A stretch of 25,546 nucleotides of DNA, from assembly GCA_026770585.1 (NCBI GenBank), contig MU646372.1:678366-703911 (forward strand), read 5' to 3'. This document shows positions 1-9,600 of this stretch, piece after piece. Every line of letters starts with the position of its first letter. Position 1 is the first letter of the stretch. The notes under the pieces are model-generated. The model did not search any database, was not told where the DNA came from, and saw only the letters and a list, made by a program, of their open reading frames with translations. The translations under genes and the position numbers were made by a program. The DNA is from Baffinella frigidus (Eukaryota > Cryptophyceae > Cryptomonadales > Baffinellaceae).

Positions 1-97
1 AGAGGGAGAGGGAGAGGGAGAGGGAGAGGGAGAGGGAGGGAGAGGGAGGGAGATGGAGAGGGAGAGGGAAAGGGAGAGGGAGAGGGAGAGGGGGAGA
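1..97. repeat. (GGGAGA)n microsatellite
   Basis: Purine hexamer repeat with few interruptions, starting 6 bp beyond the donor of DUF819-like exon 5. Confidence 0.95.
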
Positions 98-102
98 ATG
101 AC

Positions 103-168
103 CAGGAACTTGTTGATTGAATTGTAGATGGGAGCCTCGACGGGAAGCACGCCCACGTTCACCAGGAT
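103..168 (-). CDS. DUF819-like gene exon 5 (last exon in window)
   Basis: A minus-strand exon after cgttcgcag| encodes ILVNVGVLPVEAPIYNSINK then FL, ending CTG|GTCATT; a purine/pyrimidine hexamer tract begins immediately downstream. NxGxLPxEAPxY is a strong DUF819 block and follows LLSL of exon 4 without loss of frame. The rest of the gene lies left of position 1. Confidence 0.75.
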
Positions 169-3100
169 CTGCGAACGAGGATGATGACTTAGGAACCTGA
201 TGACTTAGGAACACGCATGATGACTGAGGAACATGATGACTTACGAATACGCATGACGACTTAGGAACAAACATGGTGACTTAGGAACACGCATGATGCC
301 TTAGGCACACGCATGATGACCATTCACCACGGTCAGAGAACACGCATTCCCGTACACGCCAAAATCCGTCAGCCGCCAGAGTCACGAGAGGTTGGGGCGT
401 GTGCCACTGTCCACACCCCCTCTTGAGAAACACACACGGCCCACAGCATAGCTCCGCCTGAGTCTGATTTGGTCTCACCAATTTGGCGCGACCGGGCTTC
501 TCTTCGCTCAAAGGTAGGCGGGTTTGAAAACAACAACCCAGGATGACACCTTGAGCATAGTCCGTCACCCCGACTGAAGCAGAGCTACACTCCGTCTTGA
601 GAGGCACACGCGGCCCACGTTGCACGTCCTCTCCCTCTGTCTCTCCCTCTCCCTCTCCCTCTCCCTCTCCCTCTCTCCCTCCCTCTCCCTCTTCCTCTCT
701 CTCCCTCCCTCTCCCTCACCCTCCCCCCTCCCTCTCTCGGAAATCTGACAGCTGTTTCCGTTGCCAGGCGACACACCATTCGCAGATCGAGAGAATGGTG
801 TGCAGGGCTTCCGGCGAGGAGCGATTCAATTTCGGGAGATGCCAGAATAGGTCCTGCTATCTTAGGCCTCCAACGCCTAAGATAAGGGTGGACATGCTAT
901 TTCAGGCATAAAACCGAGGCTTAAAATGGCATAAATGTGGACGGATTCTGGTAGAGCTATTCCGGTAGGACTTGTCGCGTTTTCGACTTCGAGATTTCAA
1001 AATTTCAGACTTCAAAAAGGTTTTAAAGGGCGTAAAACGTTTTAAAACACACCGTTTCAAATCTCATGGTACAAATGAAGTCTTGAAGTCTCCAAGTCGC
1101 GAAATCGAAAACGCGACAAGTCCTACCGGAATAGCTCTATCTTCCGAAATGAGATTGGGCGGGAGGGTCTGGACTAGCGAGCAGAGCATCACCACAAGCG
1201 GGCTATTTTCAAAAATTGGATGCCAACGAAAATATCGTCACGTTTCCTTGAATATTACCAGAAAAGATCGTCGTGTGTAGTAAATTTGGTTGCCGAAACG
1301 TTTTGGATTACATCAGTTTGCCGATGAGATTGGGCGGGAGGGTCTGAAACAGCGAGAGGAGCATCGTGCCGAGCGGGCTCGAGATGGACACCATTTCGGC
1401 AATGAAATTTACTAAACAGAACGATCTTTACTAGTAATATTAGAGCAAACGTGTAGTAATTTTCATTGAAATTCAGTGTTTTGGAATAAACCGGTTTTCC
1501 TATGCGATTGGGCGGGAGGGTCTGGACCAGCGAGAGGAGCATCGTGACCAACGGAGACGAGAGCGCTGCCCCAGCCTGCATCAGCGATCGAGAGGTTGTG
1601 AGCCCCACGAACGAGAGGTTGTGAGCCCCACCACACACCTCAGTCACACCGCAGTCACACCTCAGTCTTCGAGTCAGGCACGCGCGCTGGGTACATGCAC
1701 GAGCCACGCCGATTACATATGAATTATTATTTTATTTAAAATGTTTTGATGCTATTTTAGGGGTGATTTTGTAGTATTTAAGTGTTACGTGAAGGCTAAG
1801 ATGACACACACGTGACCAATACCATCCTTAAGATAGCACACAACCATGTTTTAATTTAAATCAGCATCCATGTTAGATTCCTCTCGCGATACGCCGGGAC
1901 CACCAGCCCTGCGAGGCGGACCAAATCGACGATTGTTTAAAGCCATTTCCCCGGGTGGCACATTCGTTTTCGAAGGTGCCGCCCGAGGAATTGGCGCATG
2001 CTCCAGCCTCGATTTGGTCCGCCTCGGAGGGCTGGTGGGAAGTGGCGGTGCGGGGGAGGCCTGCGCCTTTCCACACGAGGCTATCCATGCGAACAGATTC
2101 ATAAGTTAATTATTGGATTATTGCCCAGGAAACACGCCAAAAGTCAGCATTTGATCACGTTTCCGTACGGATATCCGTACGGAAACGTGATCATTTCCCC
2201 ATAAATTTTAAAATGTCCTTTTATTCTGTCCGCATGGATAGCCTCGTGTGGTTCCCAAGGAAGGCATCAAAGGGAGAGCAGACTTTATTGAGGCGAAAGA
2301 AACGCACACGACACCGGCAGTACCCAAACCAGGCGGGTCACAGGGCCTCATCTCCAGAACAGCCTTGATTGAAATCGTCGACGGCGGAAGACACTTGAAC
2401 GACACCGGTGTTACACCAAGCAGGCGGATCAAGCGGTCTCAGCGCGAACACGGGGTGGGGCCCGCCCCCCCCCCTGGGCACGAAGGAAACGTGGAACGAT
2501 TTTGGTGTATATTAAGGCTTAGGGGCTGTTCATATTGGCCTTTCATAGCACTAACTTCACAACATATGGCCTTATCCACGCCAGATCCGGCGTCGTTGAT
2601 TTTGGAATGTGATGGAGCGAATCCGGGAACACGTGTTCGATTTTTGGGTTTTGAGGTTCCAAACGTTCGAGGTGTGTACCAGCAATAATACATGTAGCGA
2701 TTATAACCCTCTACAAATTCATTTCCTGTTACAAATAACCTCGAACCCTCGGAACCTCGAAACCTGCAATCGGACAGGGCTTCCCAAATTCGCTCAAGCA
2801 TCTCTGTCTTCTCAGCCTTGACGCCCTATATTTTGTAAATTTTGTACCGAGTCGCGTCCCAATCAGTCCTCCGGCAACGACAGCTTTCTGCATTTGAGGA
2901 ATGTGGTAATCACCTTGGTCTTCTCAGCCTGGAGGCCGAGTGCGGAGCAGATGAGCCGCAGCGTCCACAGCGATTTATTCGTATGACCTTACGGTAGGAT
3001 GCCCTAGGGACCTTGGAATTGCTGACGGGGAGATTCAAGGAGATATCCTTGGTTTGGCTGAAAATTACTACAGTACCCGACCCGGTTATAAGCTGCTACG

Positions 3101-5448
3101 GGTTGCTGGTGGGTGGAGACCTTTGTCTTCTCAGCCTGGAGGCCGAGCGCGGAGCAGCGTCCACAGAAACCAAAGATTAACTGAGGCAGAGCTAGCCACG
3201 CCAGAGGGCTCGAGGGAAACCGACGCCTTATCCACGCCAGATCCGGCGTCGTTGACTTAAGCACTCAGGGGATTCCCCCTGAAAGATGTCAAAAGTGGAT
3301 GGTTCGAGCCCTCTGGCGTGGAGACCTTGGTCTTCTCAGCCTGGAGGCCGAGCGCGGAGCAGATCAGCAGCAGCGTCCACAACGACCACAGATCTGTCGC
3401 CTGCAAGGGAAAATAATTAAGTTTTAATGGATTTATTTATTTTTCGTTGCAGGCAACGGACCTCCACACGAGGCTACCTATGCGAACAGAATAAATGTCG
3501 ATTGTAAACGTGTGTAGTAATTTTCAGATGAAAAACAGCGACTTTACACAGGTCCGACCGCTCAGCGGGCGGAAACGTGATCATTTGCCCACAAAACTTT
3601 AAAAATTCGTTTTAGTCTGTTCGCCTCGGTAGCCTCGTGTGGCTTATGGGCATCCAAAATCTCTAAATCCAGTGTGTGTTACCGGGCCGTCGCCTACAAG
3701 GCGTGCATAACCCCAACGTTGGAGGAGGACGTGTTTTAATCTCCATACAAGTATTAATTGATTGCTTTTGGCAACGAAAATTACTACACGATTTGCTCAT
3801 AAAAGTATTAGTAAAGCGTTTGTGTAGTAAATTTCGTTGCACCAAAAGCAATTCATTAATACTTTTGTGGAGATGAGTTTGGACGCAACCCGGTAACCAA
3901 CTTACCAGAGAGAGAGAATTTATTGATTACACGACCAGCATGACCACATGCTAAGACCCCCTGCAGAGTTTTTTGGTACTACAAGGATCTGGAGTAGATG
4001 GCTTTACAACCCATTTAAAACAATGCGTGCCGTGTTATGTACCAAGTCGCGTCCGCAGCGACCACAGCCACCAGCCCTCCGAGGTTGCTCAAATAGTGCT
4101 GCGGAACTATTTTTCAAAAGTTGATTTTTGGTACAAAATGTGTCAACTTAAGTCGCTGAGACCCCAGATCTGAGGTCTCTGCAAGGTGAATAGAAAATGT
4201 TCCAGACCACTATTTGAGCAACCTCGGAGGGCTGGTGGAGGTCCGTCGTCAGCAACGACACGTCCATGAATTTTATCGGTGCCCAGAAAATCGCGGAAGC
4301 CAGTAGTGTGTGTGTTACCGAGCGGAATCCAGCCGAGCGCGACCACGCATGCCACCCACTCAGCAGCGCCCGAGTTCTATCTTCCCCGGATTTCCGGGGA
4401 TCATTTCAAGCCCCTTACCCGGAAATGAATTGCAATGTGTACCAGGATCGTTTAGATGGACACATCATCGAAGGCCCCGGTGCCTGCTAAGTGGAGAAGC
4501 GGGTGAAAAACAGGGGGGCATCAGCTGCCGGTAGTCACCTCAGGGTCAACGGCGAGACGCTCTAATCCCGGCGTCAACCTTATTCCGGCGTTCAGTATCA
4601 CCCTACTGTATTGCATACGGTAGCACCCTACGGAATGCTGGAATTAGGTTGACACTGGAATTAGGCCATTAGGTTGACGCTTCAGAAGTGAACCAAATCG
4701 AGCGATCGCAAATGTCGATTACTGAGGATTTACCACCCAGGTGGAAAATCCTGAGGATTTACCACCCAGGGGATTGCCCACAGGTCTCCATATCGCGATG
4801 TGGTTCACTTCTGGAGGCTGGTGGTTAGGTTGACGCTGGAATTACCTGAACGAGCGAGGTGCCCACGGTGATGGCCGCGTTGCCCTTCGCAGCCAGCGCC
4901 GCAGTCGGGACCTGCTCAGGAAAGTGTCACGCCATGGTGCGTCGCGACATGCTGGCGCGTGTGGCGTGCACCGCGGAAGCCTCTGAGATCACTTGGCCGG
5001 GTGCCCATGAACCCACTCACTCGTGAGCGCGCATCGCAGTGTGCTAACTCTTTCAAATGCCATCGCGTGGCTCTCCGGGAAACCGTAACCGTGGGATTGC
5101 GGCTGGGGCCACGCAAGTGGGGGGTGGTACCGCAACTGCCGCGAGCACTGCCAGCTTCAACCCAAGCGACCACTGAGACTTTTCCGTCTTCCCCCCTGGC
5201 CTGGTCGACCGCAGTTCATCGTGTGTTGCGAGCGCCCCGGGCTGTTTCCCCTTCAGCCCCCACCCGCCGCCGCGGAGCCGCCGGGACGCGAGGCAGTGGA
5301 GCAGCTCGCCGGAGGGCCCGTGCCGCTGAACGCCGTTTGCGAGGGCGAGAGGGGCGCCAAAAGTGGGGAAGATGGCAGGAGAGAAGGCGTCCGCCAGGAG
5401 GGGAAACATGGCCAGGACGACCAGCGTCGCGCGCGCCATGCTCTTCAT
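103..5448 (-). CDS. Plastid-targeted DUF819-family membrane protein, 5' half (spliced, runs off left edge)
   Basis: Spliced model on the minus strand: exons 5448-5131, 4911-4846, 3400-3326, 1575-1528 and 168-103, all phase 0, 191 codons, continuing beyond the window. Residues 1-21 form a signal peptide (MARATLVVLAMFPLLADA core) followed by FSPA, the Phe-at-+1 pattern of red-type complex plastid targeting, then a basic segment ending RRLRGGG. Hydrophobic segments follow: LKLAVLAAVA with the exon 2 product, then WSLWTLLLICSALGLQAEKT, ALSSPLVTMLLSL and ILVNVGVLPVEAPIYN. The order LGLxAEKTK-GAALSSPLVTMLLSLxLxNxGxLPxEAPxYN matches what I know of DUF819/YjcL-like polytopic proteins (bacteria and plant chloroplasts), which have no assigned function. 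The start is the first in-frame ATG. Only GT/AG dinucleotides are conserved at splice sites. The family assignment comes from recalled family patterns, not a search. The join between exons 1 and 2 is the weakest. Confidence 0.72.
181..320. repeat. ~20-bp tandem repeat
   Basis: About seven degenerate units of ATGATGACTTAGGAACACGC; intronic to the minus-strand gene. Confidence 0.85.
450..585. mobile_element. AGCTCTGCCTCAGT-family foldback, copy 1
   Basis: agctccgcctgagt at the left and gactgaagcagagct at the right are inverted. The interior holds the ggtctcac motif found in the copies at 14439 and 19338. Flanking cttgag..cacacggcccac repeats are direct. Confidence 0.5.
629..739. repeat. (CCCTCT)n microsatellite
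   Basis: Pyrimidine hexamer repeat, complementary in type to that at 1-97. Confidence 0.95.
952..1139. mobile_element. Foldback element, ~190 bp
   Basis: About 35-bp terminal inverted repeats beginning tagagctattccggtaggac. The loop, with gtaaaacgttttaaaa and ggtacaaatga, resembles that of the foldback at 16393. Confidence 0.85.
1147..1204 (-). pseudogene. DUF819 exon 4 shard a
   Basis: Minus-strand copy reading SPLVVMLCSLVQTLPPNLI, where the real exon plus intron flank would read SPLVTMLLSLVQTLPPNRI. Confidence 0.65.
1324..1385 (-). pseudogene. DUF819 exon 4 shard b
   Basis: Minus-strand copy reading ISSPLGTMLLSLFQTLPPNL, including the intronic gggcgggagggtc flank shared by all three copies. 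Confidence 0.65.
1528..1575 (-). CDS. DUF819-like gene exon 4
   Basis: A 48-nt minus-strand exon after gatgcag| encodes AGAALSSPLVTMLLSL and ends CTG|GTCCAG. It follows AEKTK of exon 3 in phase 0 and reproduces the DUF819 pattern AEKTK-xGAALSSPLVTMLL. Two diverged copies of its 3' part with intron flank lie downstream at 1324-1385 and 1147-1204. Another small intron boundary cannot be excluded because the donor is weak (GTCCAG). Confidence 0.72.
1900..2038. mobile_element. CCACCAGCCCT-family foldback, copy 1
   Basis: Arms ccaccagccctgcgaggcgg and its near-complement ending gggctggtgg. Related arms occur at 4068-4238 and 18347-18487. Confidence 0.8.
2071..2251. mobile_element. CCACACGAGGCTA-family foldback, subtype 1
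   Basis: Arms ccacacgaggctatccatgc / gcatggatagcctcgtgtgg with an inner palindrome tgatcacgtttccgtacgg and its complement. An inverted copy lies at 17615-17795. Confidence 0.9.
2914..2972 (-). pseudogene. DUF819 exon 3 shard a
   Basis: Minus-strand copy encoding WTLRLICSALGLQAEKTK with AAG|GTGATT, lacking the first part of exon 3. Confidence 0.7.
3121..3164 (-). pseudogene. DUF819 exon 3 shard b
   Basis: Minus-strand copy of the exon 3 end (CSALGLQAEKTK) with GTCTCC and an internal deletion relative to exon 3. Confidence 0.68.
3197..3322. repeat. Foldback enclosing a repeated CCAGATCCGGCG segment
   Basis: Arms ccacgccagagggctcga / tcgagccctctggcgtgg. The inner cttatccacgccagatccgg also occurs at about 2573. 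Confidence 0.75.
3326..3400 (-). CDS. DUF819-like gene exon 3
   Basis: On the minus strand the acceptor has a good pyrimidine run (ttttcccttgcag) before a 75-nt exon encoding ATDLWSLWTLLLICSALGLQ then AEKTK, ending AAG|GTCTCC. The hydrophobic helix followed by GLxAEKTK is the first recognisable DUF819 block. Two truncated copies of this exon lie at 3121-3164 and 2914-2972, both in the downstream intron; this copy is taken as functional because only it has the full length and the acceptor. Confidence 0.75.
3464..3642. mobile_element. CCACACGAGGCTA-family foldback, subtype 2
   Basis: Terminal arms as in the element at 2071 but a different interior. Almost identical to the 179-bp copy at 11240-11418. 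Confidence 0.9.
3739..3874. mobile_element. TTACTACACA-core foldback C1
   Basis: Core ggcaacgaaaattactacac / tgtgtagtaaatttcgttgc inside outer arms atctccatacaagtattaat / its complement. Same outer arms as 14273-14408. Confidence 0.85.
3936..3995. repeat. Dispersed repeat shared with 22150-22205
   Basis: agcatgaccacatgctaaga..ccccctgcagagttttttgg recurs in reverse orientation at about 22150-22205. Confidence 0.7.
4068..4238. mobile_element. CCACCAGCCCT-family foldback, copy 2
   Basis: Arms ccaccagccctccgaggttg..caaatagtg and the inverse. The loop contains ttttggtacaaaatgtgtcaa. Confidence 0.9.
4357..4494. mobile_element. CCACTTAGCAGC-family element, diverged copy
   Basis: ccactcagcagc ... 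ctgctaagtgg ends, with the internal tttagatggac shared by the copies at 9615, 13162, 14604 and 17245. Confidence 0.7.
4565..4845. repeat. Nested inverted repeats around GCGTCAACCTNATTCC
   Basis: ggcgtcaaccttattcc, ttaggttgacact, ttaggttgacgctt and ttaggttgacgctggaatta alternate orientation. An inner pair cagaagtgaaccaaatcg / gtggttcacttctg forms a second hairpin. Directly adjoins the donor of DUF819-like exon 2. Confidence 0.7.
4846..4911 (-). CDS. DUF819-like gene exon 2
   Basis: On the minus strand a 66-nt open segment is bounded by ctgagcag| and CAG|GTAATT, the best donor in this gene. It encodes VPTAALAAKGNAAITVGTSL plus VQ, phase 0 on both sides. It is small, alanine-rich and mildly hydrophobic, and joins directly to ATDLWSLW of exon 3. 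The support is splice signals, phase and composition; I do not recognise a conserved motif in this exon alone. Confidence 0.55.
5131..5448 (-). CDS. DUF819-like gene exon 1: start, signal peptide and transit-like region
   Basis: The ATG at 5448 is the first in-frame Met; an upstream open stretch lacks ATG. It encodes MKSMARATLVV, a hydrophobic core, LLADA, then FSPAIFPTFG and a basic stretch with RRLRGGG. Signal peptide plus Phe plus basic transit region implies delivery to a complex plastid. The 3' end is placed at GCG|GTACCA because this joins in phase to exon 2 and makes a continuous hydrophobic stretch. A shorter exon ending near the LRGGG is possible, but that GT is phase 2 and does not fit exon 2. 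Confidence 0.65.
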
Positions 5449-6021
5449 CCCACAGGTGCTGGGATGACAGTCGGGCCTCGAAACTCTGTGCTCGCAAGAG
5501 ATACGACCCTCGCCGGAAACGAGACTCAGGGCCAAATGAAAAGTCAATTTTGTACCGAAAACGTGTCAACTTTGTCGATGGAAGGTTATTTAAGGATGTG
5601 GATTCGGGGAACTCCCCCGAGTTGAGGAGACTCGAGAGGGGGGGGCGAAGGGAGGCCCAGCCCACACAAGGGACGCCGTGAGCCTGAAAGACATCAGGAG
5701 AACCGAGTCGCAGGCACTCTGGCTCCGTTTCACCGCTCGTCGGCCTGTGGCGTACACAGATTCTTTGCAGCTTTGTTGATCCTTTCGGCAGGCACCGCGC
5801 GTGCTCGGGAGACCGACTCGGGTGCGGCTCTCCTCCTCGGTAGCTGCTCGTTGGGCAGCGTCTCGCGGCTGGAGCGCAGCCGAATTCCTGGCGCATCCGC
5901 TTCTCATCCTCGCAGTCAGGCCGCCGCTTGGACTGGCGGCATTCCCACCGCGAGAGGGACCCACGCAGAGGAGCAGAGAGGAGCTTCGGACTTGCTTGGA
6001 ATCAGGTTGCGGGGCGGTGGG
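5449..6021. promoter_or_regulatory. Divergent intergenic interval between the two genes
   Basis: This 573-bp interval separates the start codons of the minus-strand DUF819-like gene and the plus-strand methyltransferase-like gene, so it must hold both 5' UTRs and probably both promoters. I see no convincing TATA box. A short stretch near 5545-5575 (ttttgtaccgaaaacgtgtcaac) resembles the loop sequence of nearby foldbacks. Long open frames on both strands are probably due to high GC. Confidence 0.4.
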
Positions 6022-6618
6022 ATGGGTGGCAATAGTGGCAAGAAGAAGAGTCGAGCGGGGGGGGACGAGCCGTGGAAAATCCCCCTCAACCCCGTGGAGG
6101 ACGAGGGCGAGGATGACGCGGAGGCATGGAACGACGGGGGGCATGCACCAGAAGAGAAGAAAACGAAGGACGGCAAAAAGCATGGTGCCATGAAGAAGCG
6201 GAGCGCTGAAGAGGGAAGCGGGGACGTGGAAGGCGGCATCAAGAAGAAAAAGTCGAAGAAGAAGAAACGGACGAGCGTGGGGGAGGCTGGGCTCGAGGCT
6301 GAGGCCGCCGGAGCGGGCTTAAGTGATGGAGCGGGGCCTGCTAAGCCGGGAGCCGAGGCCGGGAGCGAGAAAGGGAGGGAGGGGGGGAAGCGGAAGGCGG
6401 GAGCACTCGCCGCAGGGGCTGGGGGGGGTGACGAGAGCTCCCCGCAGAAGAAGCAGAAGAAGAAGTTGAAGGTGAAGGCCGGAGTTTCTGCTGTGGGGCA
6501 GGGTCAAGGAGCCGCGGCCTCTCCGGGGGGGAAGGGCGAGGCTGTGGCAGAGGGAGGGGTGGCTGTGACGGTGCATGCGTTCCCGACCGACGATGCGGAC
6601 CACGCCGAAACTCCCCGG
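6022..6618 (+). CDS. Methyltransferase-like gene exon 1: lysine-rich, NLS-like region
   Basis: First in-frame ATG, context gggATGggt. It encodes 199 residues including IKKKKSKKKKRTS and PQKKQKKKLKVKAG, low-complexity Ala/Gly/Glu stretches, and ends FPTDDADHAETPR. The donor CGG|GTGCGA is phase 0 and gives ETPR-EAYQHVG with exon 2. A more canonical GTAAGAG lies at 6630 (phase 2), but no exon continues it in frame. Codon use is GC-rich, unlike the flanking repeats. The open frame extends upstream without an ATG. Confidence 0.75.
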
Positions 6619-9600
6619 GTGCGATCCCCGTAAGAGGCCGCCGACTCAATGAAGGCTACTAGCCGATGACTGCTGATTTCATCCGGACGAGTATTTGACT
6701 CAAATACGATTTCTAGGACCTGGCAACGAAAATTACTACACAATTGGTTCATAAAAGTAATAGTAAAACCTGGTGTGTGGTAAATTTCGTTGCCAAGATC
6801 GTATTTGAGTCAAATACTCGTCGCGATTAGATTTGTGAAGCAGCTGACGCCCTGCTCGTGCAGGGGGAGTCGCGAATGTTGACTGAACAGAATTTTTAGA
6901 AGTACAACTTTATCCGGATTAGTTGCCTCCCATGTACAACACGTGGGCGGTTAGTAAAGCGTGGCGTGCGTTTATCCGGGAAAATCTATTTTTCTTTAGT
7001 TTGATGGCAAGGAAAATTACTACACAAATGCTTTAATATTACTAATAAGAACGAATTGTGTAGTAATTTTCCTTGCCATCAAACTAAAGAAAAACAGGTT
7101 TCCCCGGATAAGCGTGGCGTGAGAGGACACCAGATGCCCTCTCTACATACCATAAATAACGCGAGGTAAAGATGCTGGGATTGGTTGGGCGTGGTGGAGG
7201 GTGGGGTTGGTAGCAGCATCAGTAGAAACCAGAAATTTAAAATGAACTAGTGGTGGCAGGAGGCGTACGAGCACGTGGGGGCGGTGCTGCGGCACTTCGC
7301 GAAACTGCTCGGAAAGCAGCTTTTCGAGTCCCTTGATGTGTACTAGAGGTCGTCGGAATCCGACGGCCTTCAGTACAAACCAAGGCGATTGAAAAAAGCG
7401 ATGTGCTCCAACTATGAGGGCGGGTGGTGTGCAGGCGGCGTACCAGCACGTGGGGGCGGTCCTACGGACAAGGTAACGGGAAACGGCTTAGATCTGGCCA
7501 TATTTTCCCTTCGTAGCCCGCTGTGTGGCTGCCAATTGCGTGCTCTAAAGCACCCCGTATCGTGCACTATTTCCAGGAGGCGTACCAGCACGTGGGGGCG
7601 GTGCTGCGGCACTTTGCGGAGCTGCTCGGGAAGCAGCCGGAGGACTTGAAGATCTACGACCCTTTCTTCTGCACCGGTGCGCCCCGTTTGAACCACACAG
7701 CGGACTTCGAAGGGATTTTGAATAACCCCTAAGCGATAAGACCTAGAACGCTACGGTAGGCAACCCGTAGGGACATAGGGGGGTTCCTACGGATAAGGTA
7801 ACGGAAACTCGGGCATTTCCCGCCCGAAAATCCCTGCGTAGACCGCTGAGTGGCTTGGCGTTGTTTGACAAAGGGGCGTCGGTTTCCTAGTTCTGCCTGA
7901 GTGAAACTGGGCTCGCCCTAACCAACACCCAGCAGCATGTGCAATCTACGGTCCCTTCTTCTGCACTGGTGCGCAGCCTCTCCCCACCTCTCTCTCGGTC
8001 TATTTAGGCTAAACCAATGTGGTGATCCCGGGCTCTTTTTTTGCCCTAAAATGACGGATGTGTACCGCGAATTCAGCATGTCGATTTGAGAAACGACAGT
8101 CAATCCGAGTGAGGCAGAGTTAGACACCCAGCATGTTGCGCAACATGCTGACACGTCGTCGTGATGTGGACAGGATTTTGAATAGCCCCTAAGCGATCAG
8201 ACCTAGGACGCTACGGTAGGCAACCCGTAGGGACATAGGGGGGTTCCTACGGATAAGGTAGCGGAAACTCGGGCATGCTGGGTTTGCGCAAACCCAGCAT
8301 GTTAATGGAAATATCGTTCTAATTTAGGACGACCGGACGGGCCCGCCTCAGACTTAACTGGTACAAATTTAAAACTAAAGAGGTTTACAAGTGTTTTTTA
8401 GTGTTTTAGTCAGCATTATTTTAAAATGTGTACCACGAAACTGTCCTAAATTAGAACGATATTCCTATGAATGTTGCGGCGCCCGCTGATGACCCCACGC
8501 CGTGATGTGGCCAGCTCTGTTACATTAAACCGTTGGTAGGAAGATGTTGTTCGTCAACCCTCATGCAAACCGTCAACTTCTGGGTGGGTTAAGCGCGCCA
8601 ATCTGGCGTGTTTGGATCGTGAAGTTGACAGTTTGCGTGGGGGTTGACTTGAGCAAAACGCGCTGCCGTGGCCCTCTCTCTCTCTCTCTGTCGCTCAGCG
8701 CACGTGGCTGCACAGCGAGGCGATCGACGCCCTCTGGCTAGGTGCCGCGTGTGGCTAGTGGCTAGGTGCCGCCAGCAGGCTGGGGAGGGGGCAGGGGGAG
8801 ACGGAGGGAGGGACGGAGAGAGAGAGAGAGCGAGAGGGCGAGAGGGCGAGAGAGGAAGGGAGAGGCTACGCGCGGAGGCGGTGCTCTCAAGCCTAATGAA
8901 ACGAGGTCAACGTACCCCCGGGCGTGAAGGGGCGCAAACCCAGCATGCCCGAGTTCCCGTTACCTTATCCGTAGGAACCCCCCTATGTCCCTACGGGTTG
9001 CCTACCGTAGCGTCCTAGGTCTTATCGCTGGGCATCGCACACGTGGCGGGTCTCTTCATGATATTTGACCTGGACCCGAAACCCGAAACCCGAACCCGAA
9101 ATGCACGCTATCAGGAGCGGTGTGGCGCAACCGCTCTCTCGCCCGTGACGCAATCGGTCGGCATTGCCCGTAGAGGTAGAAAACTCTGAAAACGAGGACC
9201 CCCTGCACCCTATGATAATATAATATAATATAATATAATATAATATAATATAATATAATCTATTATGTTATAATACAATATAATATAATATAGTATAATA
9301 TAATATATTATAATACAATATCCCCTAACCCCTGAACCTCAAACCCCAGGAGCGGTGCGGCGCAACCTCGCAGCACAGGGGGGTTCCTACGGATAAGGCA
9401 ACGGAAACTCGGCCCAAAATGGGCCGAAAATCCCTTCGTAGCCCGCTGTGTGGATTGTCCGTATAGGTAGAAAACGCTGAAAACGAGGACCCCCTGCACC
9501 CTAACCCCTAACCACTCAACCTAAAACCCCAGGAGCGGTGCAACCTGGCGGTAAAGGGCTTTCCTCGTATCCACAATGAGAACGAGGACCCCCTGCACTC

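Noticed and set aside
3201-3318. tRNA-like stretch with ggttcgagcc and a 7-bp terminal stem
   Set aside because: The T-arm does not pair, there is no D-arm or anticodon stem in register, and the stem is explained by an 18-bp foldback arm.
4310-4370. Minus-strand NSGAAEWVACVVALGWIPLG, considered as an extra DUF819-like exon
   Set aside because: It is open and hydrophobic with AG/GT borders, but its phase 1 end does not fit exon 3, whereas exon 2 joins exon 3 directly in phase; it also overlaps a repeat element.
4959-5681. 240-residue plus-strand open frame
   Set aside because: It is antisense to exon 1 of the DUF819-like gene, which has a clear targeting presequence; high GC keeps the antisense frame open.
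5216-6183. Long minus-strand frames of 197 and 226 residues
   Set aside because: Antisense to the lysine-rich exon and promoter interval; Arg/Ser/Pro-rich composition typical of GC-rich shadows, no domain.
6630-6640. Canonical donor GTAAGAG as the end of exon 1
   Set aside because: It leaves phase 2, and the acceptor of exon 2 (EAYQHVG) is phase 0; GTGCGA at 6619 joins in frame.
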